From Candidatus Microthrix subdominans (lineage in GTDB: Bacteria; Actinomycetota; Acidimicrobiia; Acidimicrobiales; Microtrichaceae): a stretch of 64,000 nt of DNA. Under the pieces are notes generated by a model. That model was given only the letters and a program-made list of their open reading frames with translations, was not told the origin of the DNA and made no database searches. Where the stretch lies: contig JADJZA010000001.1 in the NCBI GenBank assembly GCA_016719385.1, forward strand, positions 310,001 to 374,000, in the 5' to 3' direction. The translations under genes were made by a program, and so were the position numbers. Below, piece by piece: positions 1-10,176 of this stretch; within the stretch, counting starts at the first letter, position 1, and every line of letters begins with the position of its first letter.

Positions 1-1262
1 GCGAGCGTGGAACGAACCTGGGCGACGAGATCGAGCCCGACGAGATGGCGGATGAGCCCGATGGGTGTCGGGATCGCCTTGCCGTTCTTTTGGTACTCCG
101 GTGGGTGAACCTCTTGATAGGCGGGCATGTCGAAGGAGCGGAACGTCAGAGCCGGGTGGCCGTCGTTCGCTCCGTCGCTAAGGCGGGCAGCGATGACGGG
201 GTCGTAGCCGATCGTGTGGGCGCCATCGGGTGACGACCCGAAGCGGCTGCCGGCGAACAGCGAGTTGAGCGCTGCGATCAGCTGAGGGGTGCTTCGCCAG
301 TTGCGGTCCAGTCGGCGCTGGCGTTCGACCACCTGTTTGGCGTCGAGGTAGGTGGCGATGTCGGCGCCGCGGAACGAGTAGATGGCCTGTTTAGGGTCGC
401 CGACCAGCACCAGCGTTGGGCTGTCGGCTCGCTCGCCGCCGGCGAACAGCAGGCGAAACACCTCCCACTGAACGGGGTCGGTGTCCTGAAACTCGTCGAT
501 CAGGGCCACCCGGAAGCGGCGCCTGAGGATGTCGACGACGCCCGAGTTCTTCGGGCCGTTCACCGCTGCGGCAACCCGGTTGAGCAGCTGCTGGTAGGTC
601 ATCAGCGAGCGTGCGACCAGGCGGCGGTCGAGCTCGTCGAGCCCGTCGGTGGTCAGCTGAGCCAGACGGTTGTGGTCGGGCTCATCGGGGTGGCCGGCGA
701 CCACGATGCCCGGGTGGGTCGAGCCCATCCGGATCGCCTCGGTGAGCTTTGCGAGCTTGGGGAGCGTCCCTTCGGCGGTGCTCTCGGCGAGTGCCTGGCC
801 GGCCAGCAGGTCGGCGGCGATCTGGGTGATGAGTGTTTCCTCGTCGGCGAGCAGCTTCAGCGCCGGGTCGAGTGGCACGTTCACCCCGAGCGTGGTCAGC
901 ACCTGCTGGCAAAACCCGTGGATGGTGGTGATCGTGGCGGTGTCGAACTCTTCGGCGGCAATCCGCAGCCGCATGCCGGCATCGGTGTCGGTGGACGTTT
1001 CCGCCCGTTCGCGGAGCACCCGCCGCAGCCGGTCTCGCAGCTCGCCCGCCGCCGCCCTGGTGTAGGTCACCAGCAGCAGCTGACTGATGGGCAGCGCGTC
1101 GCGCTCGATGAAGGAGGCGGCCAGGTGGGTGAGCGTGAAGGTCTTGCCGGTGCCTGCCGACGCCTCGATCAGGGTGCTGGAGCGCGGCAGCGCGTCGTCG
1201 AGTGAGAACACCCCGACGCCCGCTGCCGGGAGCGATTCTGATGTAAACAGCCGGTCGCTCAC
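1..1262 (-). CDS. recB: Exodeoxyribonuclease V beta subunit RecB, N-terminal part (runs off window)
   Basis: This is the N-terminal 420 residues of a UvrD/RecB-type superfamily 1 helicase; the rest lies left of the window. From the GTG start I read a Walker A at about residues 34-41 (ASAGTGKT). A DEXX-box motif LIDEFQDTD follows at about 252-260, then the motif III stretch GDPKQAIYSFRGAD near 287. IEASAGTGKTFT and the GDPKQAIYSFRGAD motif are typical of RecB. RecB is the 3'-5' helicase and nuclease subunit of RecBCD, which resects double-strand breaks. The start overlaps the recC stop by four bases (GTGA), implying translational coupling. The nuclease domain and any recD gene would lie outside the window. 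The reading frame is open from the start to the edge. Confidence 0.93.
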   Translation of the reverse strand, partial: MSDRLFTSESLPAAGVGVFSLDDALPRSSTLIEASAGTGKTFTLTHLAASFIERDALPISQLLLVTYTRAAAGELRDRLRRVLRERAETSTDTDAGMRLRIAAEEFDTATITTIHGFCQQVLTTLGVNVPLDPALKLLADEETLITQIAADLLAGQALAESTAEGTLPKLAKLTEAIRMGSTHPGIVVAGHPDEPDHNRLAQLTTDGLDELDRRLVARSLMTYQQLLNRVAAAVNGPKNSGVVDILRRRFRVALIDEFQDTDPVQWEVFRLLFAGGERADSPTLVLVGDPKQAIYSFRGADIATYLDAKQVVERQRRLDRNWRSTPQLIAALNSLFAGSRFGSSPDGAHTIGYDPVIAARLSDGANDGHPALTFRSFDMPAYQEVHPPEYQKNGKAIPTPIGLIRHLVGLDLVAQVRSTL

Positions 1263-4200
1263 GTTGCCGCCTGAGGGGTCTGGGAGTTGAGCGATCCAGA
1301 GACCGATGCGTCGAATGCCGACCAGATCACGTGCGCCAGGCGCTTGGCACGGCTCGGCTCGGCCGGGTTGCCCGGATCGTCGCTTCGTGCGGGTAGCGAT
1401 TCGTAGTCGTGTTCGGACAGATCGCCCCATATCTCGCGCGTGGCGGCCTCGTACCCGTCGCCGATTCGGGCGCCGCCGGGAAGGGTGATGTCCCAGTTAC
1501 CGGTGGGCAGCTTCTTGCGGCCGCACAGCTTGGCGGCGGTCTCGGGCCACAGGGGGAGCGGTTCGGACAGGTTGCGGAGGTACAGGTCGACGAGGGTGCC
1601 GAGGGCCGCACCGGCGATGGCCGATCGCTGCGCGGCATCGTCGCCGATGATCGTCGGCTGCAGCGTGGCCGCCGCGGGGACCTTGACACCCTTCTGGGTG
1701 CGGTCGTTCGCCCGGCCTATGGCGACGCCCTGCCAGGCCACCGACGGGTCCTGCGCCGCCAGTACCAAAACGTCGAGCCACAGCCCCAGCTCGTGCTTCG
1801 GCTTCAGCCGTCGGGCCCCGATCCTGACCGGTCCGGGCCGGGTTGGGTCCACCTCGGTGACCACGCCTCGTAGCGATCGCCCCCCGGACAGCTCCAGCTC
1901 GATCGGGATCGATGCGGTGCCGGGGCGGGTCACCCCGACCCGTTCGCACTCCTCGAGGATGACCTTGGTGAAGGTGAAGACGTCGGCTATGGCCGACTCG
2001 CCCAGCTCACCCGGCGGCAGCTCGCCCGAGGCGCGGGCGACCGACGCCCATTGGGCGTGCGCAACGTCGAGGTCGCCGACGCTCCACGTGGCCTCAAGCA
2101 GTTCGGTGTGGAGCTGGTACTTGTGCAGGGGGTCCACCTCGACCGGGTGGAGTTCGTCGCCGAGTTCCTCCTGCCTGGGCAGGCCCACGCCCAGGCGCTG
2201 AGCCAGGAATGCCGCCGGGGGGCCATCGAGAAAGCGGTGGAGGTCGGTGAGCTCGATGATGCCGCCATCGTGATCGTCGCCCGTAGGCGGCGGGAGTGAC
2301 CCGTCGAGAAATGGCATCGACCTGCGCTCTCCGTCGGTGCCGCCGCGTGACCTGGCCTCGGCCAGGCCGATCGGGCTGAAACTCCAGGGACCGTCGGCGG
2401 CCAGCGCGCCCGGTTGAAAGTTGACCGAATCGAAGTCATGACGGGGGTGGGTGATGAGCGCGCCGCCGCCGGGGAGGCTGTCATCGCCGGGCCCGGTCGG
2501 CTCCAACTCCTCCAGCAGCTCGGAGAGCACCACCGGCAACGGAACTTCGGCGTTGGTGGCCGGGTCGCGTCCCGTGGTGGTGACGATCAGCCGGTCGCCG
2601 GCGGCCAGCACCTCCTCGAGCAGCAGCTGGCGACCGTCGGCTCGCGGGTCCCGGTCGCCGAGCGCCGGTGAAGCGGCGAGCAGGTCGTCGGCATCGGCGG
2701 TGCCACTGCCGAGGATGTCGGCATCGATGCCGAGCAGGCAGATGACCCTGGCCGGTACCGACCGCAGCGCCTGCATCGGTCCCAGCGTGAGCGCTCCCTC
2801 GGCCGGGCCGCCCCGGCGGCGCACGGCCGAGAGGCTCTCGGTGGCGGCAGCCCGAAACTCCCCGACGCTGAGCACCGGATCGGGCGCCGTTCCGTGGATG
2901 AGCGGGCTTGTCTCCGGTTGCAGGTCGCTCAGAACATCGAAGAGGTGACGCCGCTGCCAATCGTTGTCGGACTGCTGATCGGTGAGCGCCTCGAGCGATT
3001 CGAGGACCCAACCGATCCAGGTGGAGAGGGAGAGCAGCGGCGTGCCGGGCCGTTCGGTGGAACGCACCGGCGGGCCGACGTCCAGCGCCCGAACCTCGTC
3101 GATGCACTGCCGCAGCTGGCTGACGGCCGCAGCCAGGCGGACGATCAGCCGGACGTCGCTGCCCTCGATGTCGACCGGAACGACGTTGCCCAGGCCGGGA
3201 ACCAAGGTGCGTGAGGCGGTGGTGACGCCGAGCAGGACCCGTTCGACGCCGTCCGCCCAGGTGGTTGCGGTGAAGGAGGCGGGCAACCCGTGAGCGCGCC
3301 GATGCTCGCCGTCGAGTCCCCAACGGATGCCGGCGCGTCTGGCCCAGTCGCCGAGCTGGTCGACGTCGTCGTCGCTCAGGCCAAAACGGGCGGCGACCGG
3401 GGGCAGCGCCAAAAAGTCGAGCACTTCGCCGAGGGTGGCCCGACCATCGACCAACCCGAGGATTGAGAGAAATGCTTGGGCGATCGGATGATCGGTGCCG
3501 GGTGAGCGAACCGCCGACCACACCGGAAACGGTGCGAGGCCGTCGCCACCGGGGCCGGCTGCCTCCTCCGCCGAGCTGTGGGACGCCACCGTCGGATCGG
3601 ATGGACCGGGAGCGAATGCGGAGGCGACGAGCGGACCGTAGGCGTCCACGTCCGGACACAGCACCAGAACGTCGCCGAGCGTGAGCGTCGGATCCTCCAT
3701 CAGCGCGTGGGCGACGGCGCTTCGCAAAATCTCCACCTGCCGAGTGGAGCCGTGGGCCCGGTGGACGACCAGGCTGCGATCGGTCCCGCCCGATGGAGGG
3801 AGCGTGTCGGTCATCTCTCCGACGGGACGGTTGGAGCGGATGGCCTGTTGAAGTTGGCCGAGCACGGTCGTCTCACCAACCGATGGGTGCTCGTTCGTTA
3901 CTGCGGCGGTCGCAGCGCTGGCGTGGCCGGCTCCCCAGAGCAGCGCCGCTTCCTGTGCCGGTCGCGACCACCTGGTGAGCAGCGGGTTGCCGCCGTCGCT
4001 CGTTCGGGCACGTGGCCGCTCGGGTAGCCAAGGCCCAAGTTGTTTCGCGGCGCCCCGCTCGTGCATGGCGCGCCACTGGGGCAGCGAGGGCGTGAGCCAC
4101 AGCACCGCCACATCGCAGTGTTCGCCCAGTGCGGGCAGCAGGGAGAACCACACCGGCGGAAGCGCCGACAGGCCGAAGAGGGTCAGGCGCGGTGGCAACT

Positions 4201-4885
4201 TGATGCGGGCGAGATTGTCGTCGATGCCATCGAGATGTTCGGACAGCCGCTCGGCCGGGCTCGGCTCGTCAATGCGGGCCCGAACCCGGCGCCACAGCTC
4301 GCACTGCCACAGGGGAGAGGCGCCCGAGCGGGGGCTTCGCGTCATCGGGTGCCCCCTGCCATCGACATCGTTGCCCGCTGCCCACTGACGGACAAGTTCG
4401 GGGCGATGGCGGGAGTACCGGTCGAACAGGTCGGCCAGGTGTCGCGCACGGCCGTACCAGGTGCCGTTCGATGGCTGGGGCATCTGGCCGGCGCGCTTGG
4501 TGCCGGCCGCCACCCGTCCCGCCGGACCCAAGGCGGCGTCGCCGGCACCCCGCTGGAGCTCATCGAGCACCACCCACACCAGGTTGGAGAGGGCCCACGG
4601 GTCGCTGTCGGGCGCGCCAAGCAGGCGGGTGAGCAGGCCGTCCGGAAACGGAAACTCGATGTTGGCCACGATGCCGTCAGCCCGGACGGCACAGTCGTGG
4701 CTCGCACCCAACCGCCGGGAGAGCTGCCGGGTGGTCCACTGCCGCACGCCGAGGTTGGCCACCGCCACCACCTCGGAGGCCAGCGGATCGTCGAGCGGCT
4801 GGCTGAGCCGGTCGGCCAACGGATCGATGAGGTCACGAAGCGACTCTCCGACGATCAACGCTGGCTGGCCCACGCTTCCCTCCAT
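1259..4885 (-). CDS. recC: Exodeoxyribonuclease V gamma subunit RecC
   Basis: A 1208-residue protein, close to the usual RecC length of about 1100-1200. The N-terminal region carries the RecC-type pattern ASEVVAVANLGVRQWTTRQLS, followed by an alpha-helical helicase-like fold lacking intact Walker motifs. That is expected, because RecC is a catalytically dead helicase that recognises Chi and holds the RecB and RecD motors. The C-terminal part resembles the nuclease-like fold of RecC. It lies one base after sbcC and overlaps recB by four bases, so sbcD, sbcC, recC and recB look co-transcribed. The family call rests on the overall pattern, size and immediate recB neighbour rather than on catalytic residues. 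Confidence 0.9.
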   Translation of the reverse strand: MEGSVGQPALIVGESLRDLIDPLADRLSQPLDDPLASEVVAVANLGVRQWTTRQLSRRLGASHDCAVRADGIVANIEFPFPDGLLTRLLGAPDSDPWALSNLVWVVLDELQRGAGDAALGPAGRVAAGTKRAGQMPQPSNGTWYGRARHLADLFDRYSRHRPELVRQWAAGNDVDGRGHPMTRSPRSGASPLWQCELWRRVRARIDEPSPAERLSEHLDGIDDNLARIKLPPRLTLFGLSALPPVWFSLLPALGEHCDVAVLWLTPSLPQWRAMHERGAAKQLGPWLPERPRARTSDGGNPLLTRWSRPAQEAALLWGAGHASAATAAVTNEHPSVGETTVLGQLQQAIRSNRPVGEMTDTLPPSGGTDRSLVVHRAHGSTRQVEILRSAVAHALMEDPTLTLGDVLVLCPDVDAYGPLVASAFAPGPSDPTVASHSSAEEAAGPGGDGLAPFPVWSAVRSPGTDHPIAQAFLSILGLVDGRATLGEVLDFLALPPVAARFGLSDDDVDQLGDWARRAGIRWGLDGEHRRAHGLPASFTATTWADGVERVLLGVTTASRTLVPGLGNVVPVDIEGSDVRLIVRLAAAVSQLRQCIDEVRALDVGPPVRSTERPGTPLLSLSTWIGWVLESLEALTDQQSDNDWQRRHLFDVLSDLQPETSPLIHGTAPDPVLSVGEFRAAATESLSAVRRRGGPAEGALTLGPMQALRSVPARVICLLGIDADILGSGTADADDLLAASPALGDRDPRADGRQLLLEEVLAAGDRLIVTTTGRDPATNAEVPLPVVLSELLEELEPTGPGDDSLPGGGALITHPRHDFDSVNFQPGALAADGPWSFSPIGLAEARSRGGTDGERRSMPFLDGSLPPPTGDDHDGGIIELTDLHRFLDGPPAAFLAQRLGVGLPRQEELGDELHPVEVDPLHKYQLHTELLEATWSVGDLDVAHAQWASVARASGELPPGELGESAIADVFTFTKVILEECERVGVTRPGTASIPIELELSGGRSLRGVVTEVDPTRPGPVRIGARRLKPKHELGLWLDVLVLAAQDPSVAWQGVAIGRANDRTQKGVKVPAAATLQPTIIGDDAAQRSAIAGAALGTLVDLYLRNLSEPLPLWPETAAKLCGRKKLPTGNWDITLPGGARIGDGYEAATREIWGDLSEHDYESLPARSDDPGNPAEPSRAKRLAHVIWSAFDASVSGSLNSQTPQAAT

Positions 4886-4886
4886 C

Positions 4887-7800
4887 TCACGCCACCTCGG
4901 CCGACGACCCCGCAGCCGATGATGCCCCTGCCGGCGGGTTGCCGATCAGCTGGGTCAGCTCGCTGCGACCTCCACCCATGGGCGTGACCTCGATCGCCAC
5001 CGGCAGCACCGCCTTCAGCTCTTCGACGTGGGTGATCACGCCGATCATCTGACCCTCGGCACCCAGGTTGTTCAACACCTCGATTGCGGTGTCCAAGCTG
5101 TCGGCGTCGAGGCCACCAAAGCCTTCGTCGATGAAGGTGGCACCGATGTCGCGGCCAACCCGCTGGGTGGCGATCGTATCGGCCAGGCCTAGGGCTAGGG
5201 CGAGCGATGCCTGGAAGGTCTGGCCGCCCGACAGGGTGCGCACCGGCCGGCGGGTGCCTGTCTCGGCGTCGGCGATCGACAGGTCGAGGCCATGCTTGGA
5301 CCGCTGGTCGGCCGCCTCGTCGTCGACATGAATCTGAAACCGGCCTCGGCTCATCGTTCCCAGGCGGTGGTTGGCCGAGGTGACCACCTCGCGCAGGTGA
5401 TGCGCCAACACCCAGGCCTCCAGCGTGACCCGCTGTGCATTGTGGCCTCGGCACATGCGCGCCAGGCGGTCGGTGGCCTCGTAGTCGGCCTGCGCAGCGG
5501 CCCGCTCATCACCCCGGCCATCCAGCTCGGCGATGGCCCGGCGTGCACGACCGAGGTGATTGCGTGCGGTGGAGGCGTGCTCGATCAGCCGGTCGGCAGC
5601 GTCGGTGGCGTCAGCCAGCTGGGCGGCCAGCCCGTCGAGGTCGGGGGCAATCAGGCTGAGCCCGCCCTCGACGATGTTGACCAACCGTTGGGTGAGGGCG
5701 AAACCCTCGCCGTCCCAGCGGCTGATCGAGGCCTCCAACCTGCGTCGCTCGGACTCCTCGAGTGCTGCGGCCGCGATGTCGTCGATGTCGTTGAAACCCT
5801 GGCGGGTCAACGAGGACCGAAGGGCAGCCTGGGACTCAAGGTCGGTGAGGGCCGCAGCGTCGAGGCGACCGAGCGAGGATGCGGCCCGTCGCCCAACCGT
5901 TGCCAGCGTTTCGCAGCGTTGCGCCAACTGCGCATGGGGCCAGATGGCATCCGGCGACGACAGCTGAGCGGTCGCCTGCACCTGAAGCTGGTCGGCCTGG
6001 GCAGCTGCGGCATGCTGTTGTTCGGCGGCCTTTGAGCGCTGAGACGTGAGGTTCTCGATCTGGACGGCCAGCTCTGTCCGATGCTGGTCCAGTTCGACGA
6101 CGGCCTCGACGGCGGCGACACAGCGCCGGTTGTCGTCCGCCGCGGTCGCAACTCGTGTCTCCAGGTCGGCGGCGGCCTCGTCTGCCGAGTCGCCCAGCCG
6201 CTCCAGCAGGGCGGTGAGTCGCTCGCTCCCGGCGGCCTGTTGGCCGTGAGCCGTTCGGTCGCGCTGCTCCAGTCCTTGGCGCTGCTGGACCAACTCGGTC
6301 AACCGCTGCTCGATGTCGGTCACGGCCACGGCAGCAGCGACGGCCCGATCGACCAGGTTGTGGGCCGCACGGTGACGTTCTGTGAGCCCGGCGATCGATT
6401 CGGCCGCGTCGTCGCCCAACTCGGCCACACACTCGTCGAGCCGGTCCTGGAGCGCCGAATGCTTGCTGATAGCGGCCATGTTGGCTGCGTGGGCGCGTTC
6501 GAGGTCGGCGGTGGAGACGGGCTCCGCTCCGGCCGGCGCAGCCGCGAGGTGCGGGTGTTCTGCCGAGCCACAGACCGGGCAGTCGTCGCCATCGATGAGC
6601 GCGGCCGCCAAACGAGGCGCCGCATCGGCGGTGAAGGCCGTCATCAAGTTGGCGTACACGTCTGCATGGCGCTGTAGCGCTGCCACGGCGTCGGCCAGCT
6701 CGGACTGGTTCTGGTCACGCCGCTTGGCCAGGCGGAGCACGGCCGCTGCCCGGTCGGCATCGCCGCGATGATCTGCGACGCATGCGGCTACCTGACGGGC
6801 TGCATCACGCTGGGCAGTGAGCCGGTCGGCTTCGACCGTGAGCGCCTGCGTCTGCTGAGCGACGGCAGCGAGCGCGGCGTCGATGTCGGCCAAGGCGAGA
6901 CGCTCGCCATCGAGGGCAATCCGAGCGTCGCGCAGCCCGGTCGCTTGGGTCAGCGCAGCCTGGGCCCGGTCTGCGCCGCCGGCCAGCGCAGCGAGTTCTT
7001 GGCGCTCGACGTCCAGCGTGCGCTGCTCGGCCGCCAGCTCGCCCAGCTTTGCGCTCAGGTGCGCCACCTGCTTCGCCGCAGCGTCGGCCTCGTCTTGGCG
7101 GGCCGAGGCCTGCCGGGCCAACTCACGGGCCTGGGCGATCTCGCCGGCACGACCCCGGAGCTCGCCGGCGCCCCGGTCGGCGCGCCGGGCCAGGGTTTCG
7201 AGCCCATCGGCGAGCCGAGCCCGATCGGATGTGGGGACACGGGTCAGGTCGAGGCGGCCCGCATCGATGAGCCAGCCGGGTAGGGCGGTCGCCGACCCTG
7301 CGGAAGCCTCGGCCAGCACCGAGGCGGCGGGCGGCGCTCCGCACTCGTTCGGCCAGAGTTCGATCAGTTCGGTGAGCTCAGAGGCCGTCTGCCGCAGGGC
7401 GGTCTCGGCGGATGTCTGTGCATCGGCCAACTGGAGCGAAGCCCGTTGAGCGACCTGGTGGGCGTCGGCGACCCCGGCGGCGCGCAGCGCCGAATCGAGT
7501 CGCAGCCTGCTCGCCTCCATCCCGTCCAGTCGCTCCATCCGCCGTTCGAGCTGCGCACGCTCGGTGCGGAAGCCGGCCTGACGCTCGGCGAGCTGGTGTG
7601 CTGCGTTGAGCGCTCTTTCGGCGTCATTGCGTGCCGCCCGGTGCTCGTCGCGGCGCCGGTCGAGCAGCGCCACTCCATGGAGTTCCAGCCGCTCTGCCCG
7701 GTCGCCGAGCGAGAAGGTCGCCGGCACCCCCGCGTTGGCCGTGGACTGAGGAGCGGACGAAGTCGGCCCGCCTGATGGGTCGCCGGTCGTCGCCGCGTCG

Positions 7801-8735
7801 AGAGCGGAGGAAACCTCGACCTCGGTGTCGTCCCCGTCCTCGGCCGCAGCGCCGCCGAAACCGTCGTCGGGAACCAGGCTGAGCTGGCCGGGCCCGGCGG
7901 CCCCTCGCCGCTTTCGCTTGCGTCCGGCATCCGGTTCGGTGGTCTGGGCGGCGACTGGCTCCGGCTGCTCGGCCGCCTCGACCATCGATGTGAACGTGGC
8001 CTCCGTCGGGGAGGACCTCGTCAACGGCGGCAGCTCGATACCTTGCGCCTCGACGAGTGCCTGCAACGCATCCAGCTCGGCGTCGGCGGAGTCTTCCGAG
8101 CGGGACAACTCGGCGATCATCGAGTTGCGTCGCGTCTCGGCGGTTTTGGCTCGTCGGTCCAGCAGGTCTTGGGCTCGCTCGAAGCCTGCGGTGTCGAAGA
8201 GCGTGCGCAGCAGCTTGGTTCGTTCGTCCGACGTGGCGTGCAGCACCTCCTGAAAGCGACCCTGTGGCAACAGCACCACCTGTTGAAACTGGGCGGGGGT
8301 CAGGCCGACCAGGTCGGCGCAGATGCGGTTGGTCTCGGCCCACCGGTGCGCCATCGGCTCCCAAGCGCCGGCCGCCCGCCGGTGCAACTCGACCGACTGC
8401 TTCTCGGTGGTGCTGCCGGTGCCCCGCAACTTTGGTCGATCCTGCTCTGGCTGACGCATCACCCGATAGACGGTGTCGTCGACCGTGAAGGTGAGCGATA
8501 CCGAGGTGAGGTGTCCAGGGTCGGCGGCGTCGGAACGGACCTTGCCCTCCCGCAGCCGGTTGCCGGGCAACTCGCCGTACAGCGCCCAACACATCGCGTC
8601 GAAGATGGACGTCTTGCCGGCGCCGGTCGGACCGGACACGACGAACAGCCGGGTGTCGGCCAGCGCATCGAAGTCGACCTCGGCCCGAGTGGCGTAGGGA
8701 CCGAACGCCTCGATGACGAGTTGGTTGGGCTTCAT
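4887..8735 (-). CDS. sbcC: DNA double-strand-break exonuclease ATPase SbcC
   Basis: A 1282-residue SMC-like ATPase, the Rad50 partner of SbcD. The N-terminus has Walker A GPTGAGKT in the context TGAGKTSIFDAMCWALYG, at about residues 36-43. Two long coiled-coil arms flank a zinc hook CPVCG at about residue 718. The C-terminus has the ABC signature LSGGQ (TLSGGQTFQASLALALG) and a Walker B/D-loop FIDEGFGGLD. With SbcD it cleaves hairpins and protein-blocked DNA ends. Odd feature: residues of about 250-340 hold a low-complexity charged and Ala/Pro/Ser-rich stretch (including RKRKRRG) not expected in the N-terminal coiled coil. The start ATG overlaps the sbcD stop (ATGA). Confidence 0.95.
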   Translation of the reverse strand: MKPNQLVIEAFGPYATRAEVDFDALADTRLFVVSGPTGAGKTSIFDAMCWALYGELPGNRLREGKVRSDAADPGHLTSVSLTFTVDDTVYRVMRQPEQDRPKLRGTGSTTEKQSVELHRRAAGAWEPMAHRWAETNRICADLVGLTPAQFQQVVLLPQGRFQEVLHATSDERTKLLRTLFDTAGFERAQDLLDRRAKTAETRRNSMIAELSRSEDSADAELDALQALVEAQGIELPPLTRSSPTEATFTSMVEAAEQPEPVAAQTTEPDAGRKRKRRGAAGPGQLSLVPDDGFGGAAAEDGDDTEVEVSSALDAATTGDPSGGPTSSAPQSTANAGVPATFSLGDRAERLELHGVALLDRRRDEHRAARNDAERALNAAHQLAERQAGFRTERAQLERRMERLDGMEASRLRLDSALRAAGVADAHQVAQRASLQLADAQTSAETALRQTASELTELIELWPNECGAPPAASVLAEASAGSATALPGWLIDAGRLDLTRVPTSDRARLADGLETLARRADRGAGELRGRAGEIAQARELARQASARQDEADAAAKQVAHLSAKLGELAAEQRTLDVERQELAALAGGADRAQAALTQATGLRDARIALDGERLALADIDAALAAVAQQTQALTVEADRLTAQRDAARQVAACVADHRGDADRAAAVLRLAKRRDQNQSELADAVAALQRHADVYANLMTAFTADAAPRLAAALIDGDDCPVCGSAEHPHLAAAPAGAEPVSTADLERAHAANMAAISKHSALQDRLDECVAELGDDAAESIAGLTERHRAAHNLVDRAVAAAVAVTDIEQRLTELVQQRQGLEQRDRTAHGQQAAGSERLTALLERLGDSADEAAADLETRVATAADDNRRCVAAVEAVVELDQHRTELAVQIENLTSQRSKAAEQQHAAAAQADQLQVQATAQLSSPDAIWPHAQLAQRCETLATVGRRAASSLGRLDAAALTDLESQAALRSSLTRQGFNDIDDIAAAALEESERRRLEASISRWDGEGFALTQRLVNIVEGGLSLIAPDLDGLAAQLADATDAADRLIEHASTARNHLGRARRAIAELDGRGDERAAAQADYEATDRLARMCRGHNAQRVTLEAWVLAHHLREVVTSANHRLGTMSRGRFQIHVDDEAADQRSKHGLDLSIADAETGTRRPVRTLSGGQTFQASLALALGLADTIATQRVGRDIGATFIDEGFGGLDADSLDTAIEVLNNLGAEGQMIGVITHVEELKAVLPVAIEVTPMGGGRSELTQLIGNPPAGASSAAGSSAEVA

Positions 8736-9991
8736 GGCTGAGCCCCAGTCCCAGCCATCGACGGGGTTGTTGGGACGCCAGCGGCGTGATCGCCGGGCGA
8801 TGCGTCATCAACGTCGGCGGAGAACGCCTCGGCCAGAATCTCGCCCAGCAACTGTTCGTCGGATGAGGTGAGCGGCTCGGTGCTGAGCTCGTCCCAGAAC
8901 GATCTGGCTGCCTCGATCGGGTCGAGGGCTCGCACCTCGGAGCTGGTGGCCTGCGACGGGGCCCTGCCCGTGCGGTCGGGAAGGTGCCCGATCTCGACCA
9001 GGTGGGGAAAGTGTCCGCCCAAGATCCGTCGGGCATCAGCTGGAAGCACGGGGTCGGTCAACTCAACCCGCACGTACGCGGAGCGCTCGTCCAACTCCGG
9101 CGCTTTGGCTACGAGGTCGTCCAAGCGCCCCCGGCGAAGGATGACCGGCCGCCCGGCCTCCACCGGGATCGCCTCGATGCTGACGGCGCCGCTGTGGTCC
9201 ATGTCGACGACCAACACTTCCTTCTTCGTGCGGTCGTCCGTCGAGAACGAGTACGCCAGCGGGCTGCCGCTGTACCGCAGTTGGTCGCGTCCATCCACCC
9301 TTTGACTGACGTGGAGGTGGCCGAGCGCACCGTAGGAGAAGCCGTCGAAGCGCCGGGCCGCCACCTGGCCGGCGTCGCCGACGGCCAATTGGCGCTCGGA
9401 CCCACCTGCGAGCCCGCCCGACACGAAGGCATGGGAGATCACCAGGGAACGGGGTGCCCCCTCGGCCGCCGTCCGGGCCAGGTCGAGGTGGTGGGCGAGG
9501 ACGCGGTCGTGCGTGCGCCATGGACCGTGACGGCCGGCTTCGAGATGAGCGGCCTCCACCTCGTCGGCCCGGTCGGCCGGCAAGGCGGCGGGGGCGAGGA
9601 AGCCCACTGCTGCGACGGCGAGGGGCCCATCGGAGAACTCCCAGCGGTGCAGTTGGCCGGCGCTGGCGAAGCCACCCCGCACCAGCACGCCCGAGCGTTC
9701 GGTGAGGCCGTCGTAGGCCGACAAGCGCTCGGCTGAATCGTGGTTGCCGGCGATGGCGGCCACTTTGATGCCGGACGACACCAGCCGCTTGACCGTGGAC
9801 CGGAACAGCGCGACCGCCTCGGTGGGGGGAACGTCGCGGTCGTACACATCGCCGGCGATGACGATCAGCTCCGCACCCTCGGCGACGGCCAGGTCGACCA
9901 GCCAGTCGCAGAACACCCGCTGGTCGTCGATCAGCGCGTGTTCCCCAAGGCGTCGCCCGAGATGCCAGTCGCTGGTGTGGATGAACTTCAT
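8732..9991 (-). CDS. sbcD: DNA double-strand-break nuclease subunit SbcD
   Basis: A 419-residue calcineurin-like metallophosphoesterase, the Mre11 homologue that forms the nuclease of SbcCD. The ordered metal-binding motifs are visible: DWHLG at residue 8, GDVYDRD near 48, GNHD near 82, a downstream SHAF histidine, and GHLH. It is the first gene of the minus-strand operon sbcD-sbcC-recC-recB. The stop overlaps the sbcC start by four bases. The C-terminal third is the SbcD capping domain plus a Thr/Ala/Gly-rich tail. Start chosen at MKFIHTSDWHLG, the normal family start. Confidence 0.95.
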   Translation of the reverse strand: MKFIHTSDWHLGRRLGEHALIDDQRVFCDWLVDLAVAEGAELIVIAGDVYDRDVPPTEAVALFRSTVKRLVSSGIKVAAIAGNHDSAERLSAYDGLTERSGVLVRGGFASAGQLHRWEFSDGPLAVAAVGFLAPAALPADRADEVEAAHLEAGRHGPWRTHDRVLAHHLDLARTAAEGAPRSLVISHAFVSGGLAGGSERQLAVGDAGQVAARRFDGFSYGALGHLHVSQRVDGRDQLRYSGSPLAYSFSTDDRTKKEVLVVDMDHSGAVSIEAIPVEAGRPVILRRGRLDDLVAKAPELDERSAYVRVELTDPVLPADARRILGGHFPHLVEIGHLPDRTGRAPSQATSSEVRALDPIEAARSFWDELSTEPLTSSDEQLLGEILAEAFSADVDDASPGDHAAGVPTTPSMAGTGAQP

Positions 9992-10176
9992 GTGGTTCGA
10001 CCCTACGGATCAGGTGTGACAACGAAGCCGGGGCCTCGGGTCCGGGGTGTAATTCGGGAGTGCGATGCGATCGCTGCTGGTGCCCAAACCACACGCGTGT
10101 CATTCACTCTACGCCGTTGGGCCCGATGGCTGGCTCCAAGGCCACAGCTGACCAGGGGCTGTCGTAGGCTGGACGT

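Noticed and set aside
9992..10176. LexA/SOS box before sbcD
   Set aside because: Only a half site (TCGAAC) is present next to the start; no second half at the right spacing.
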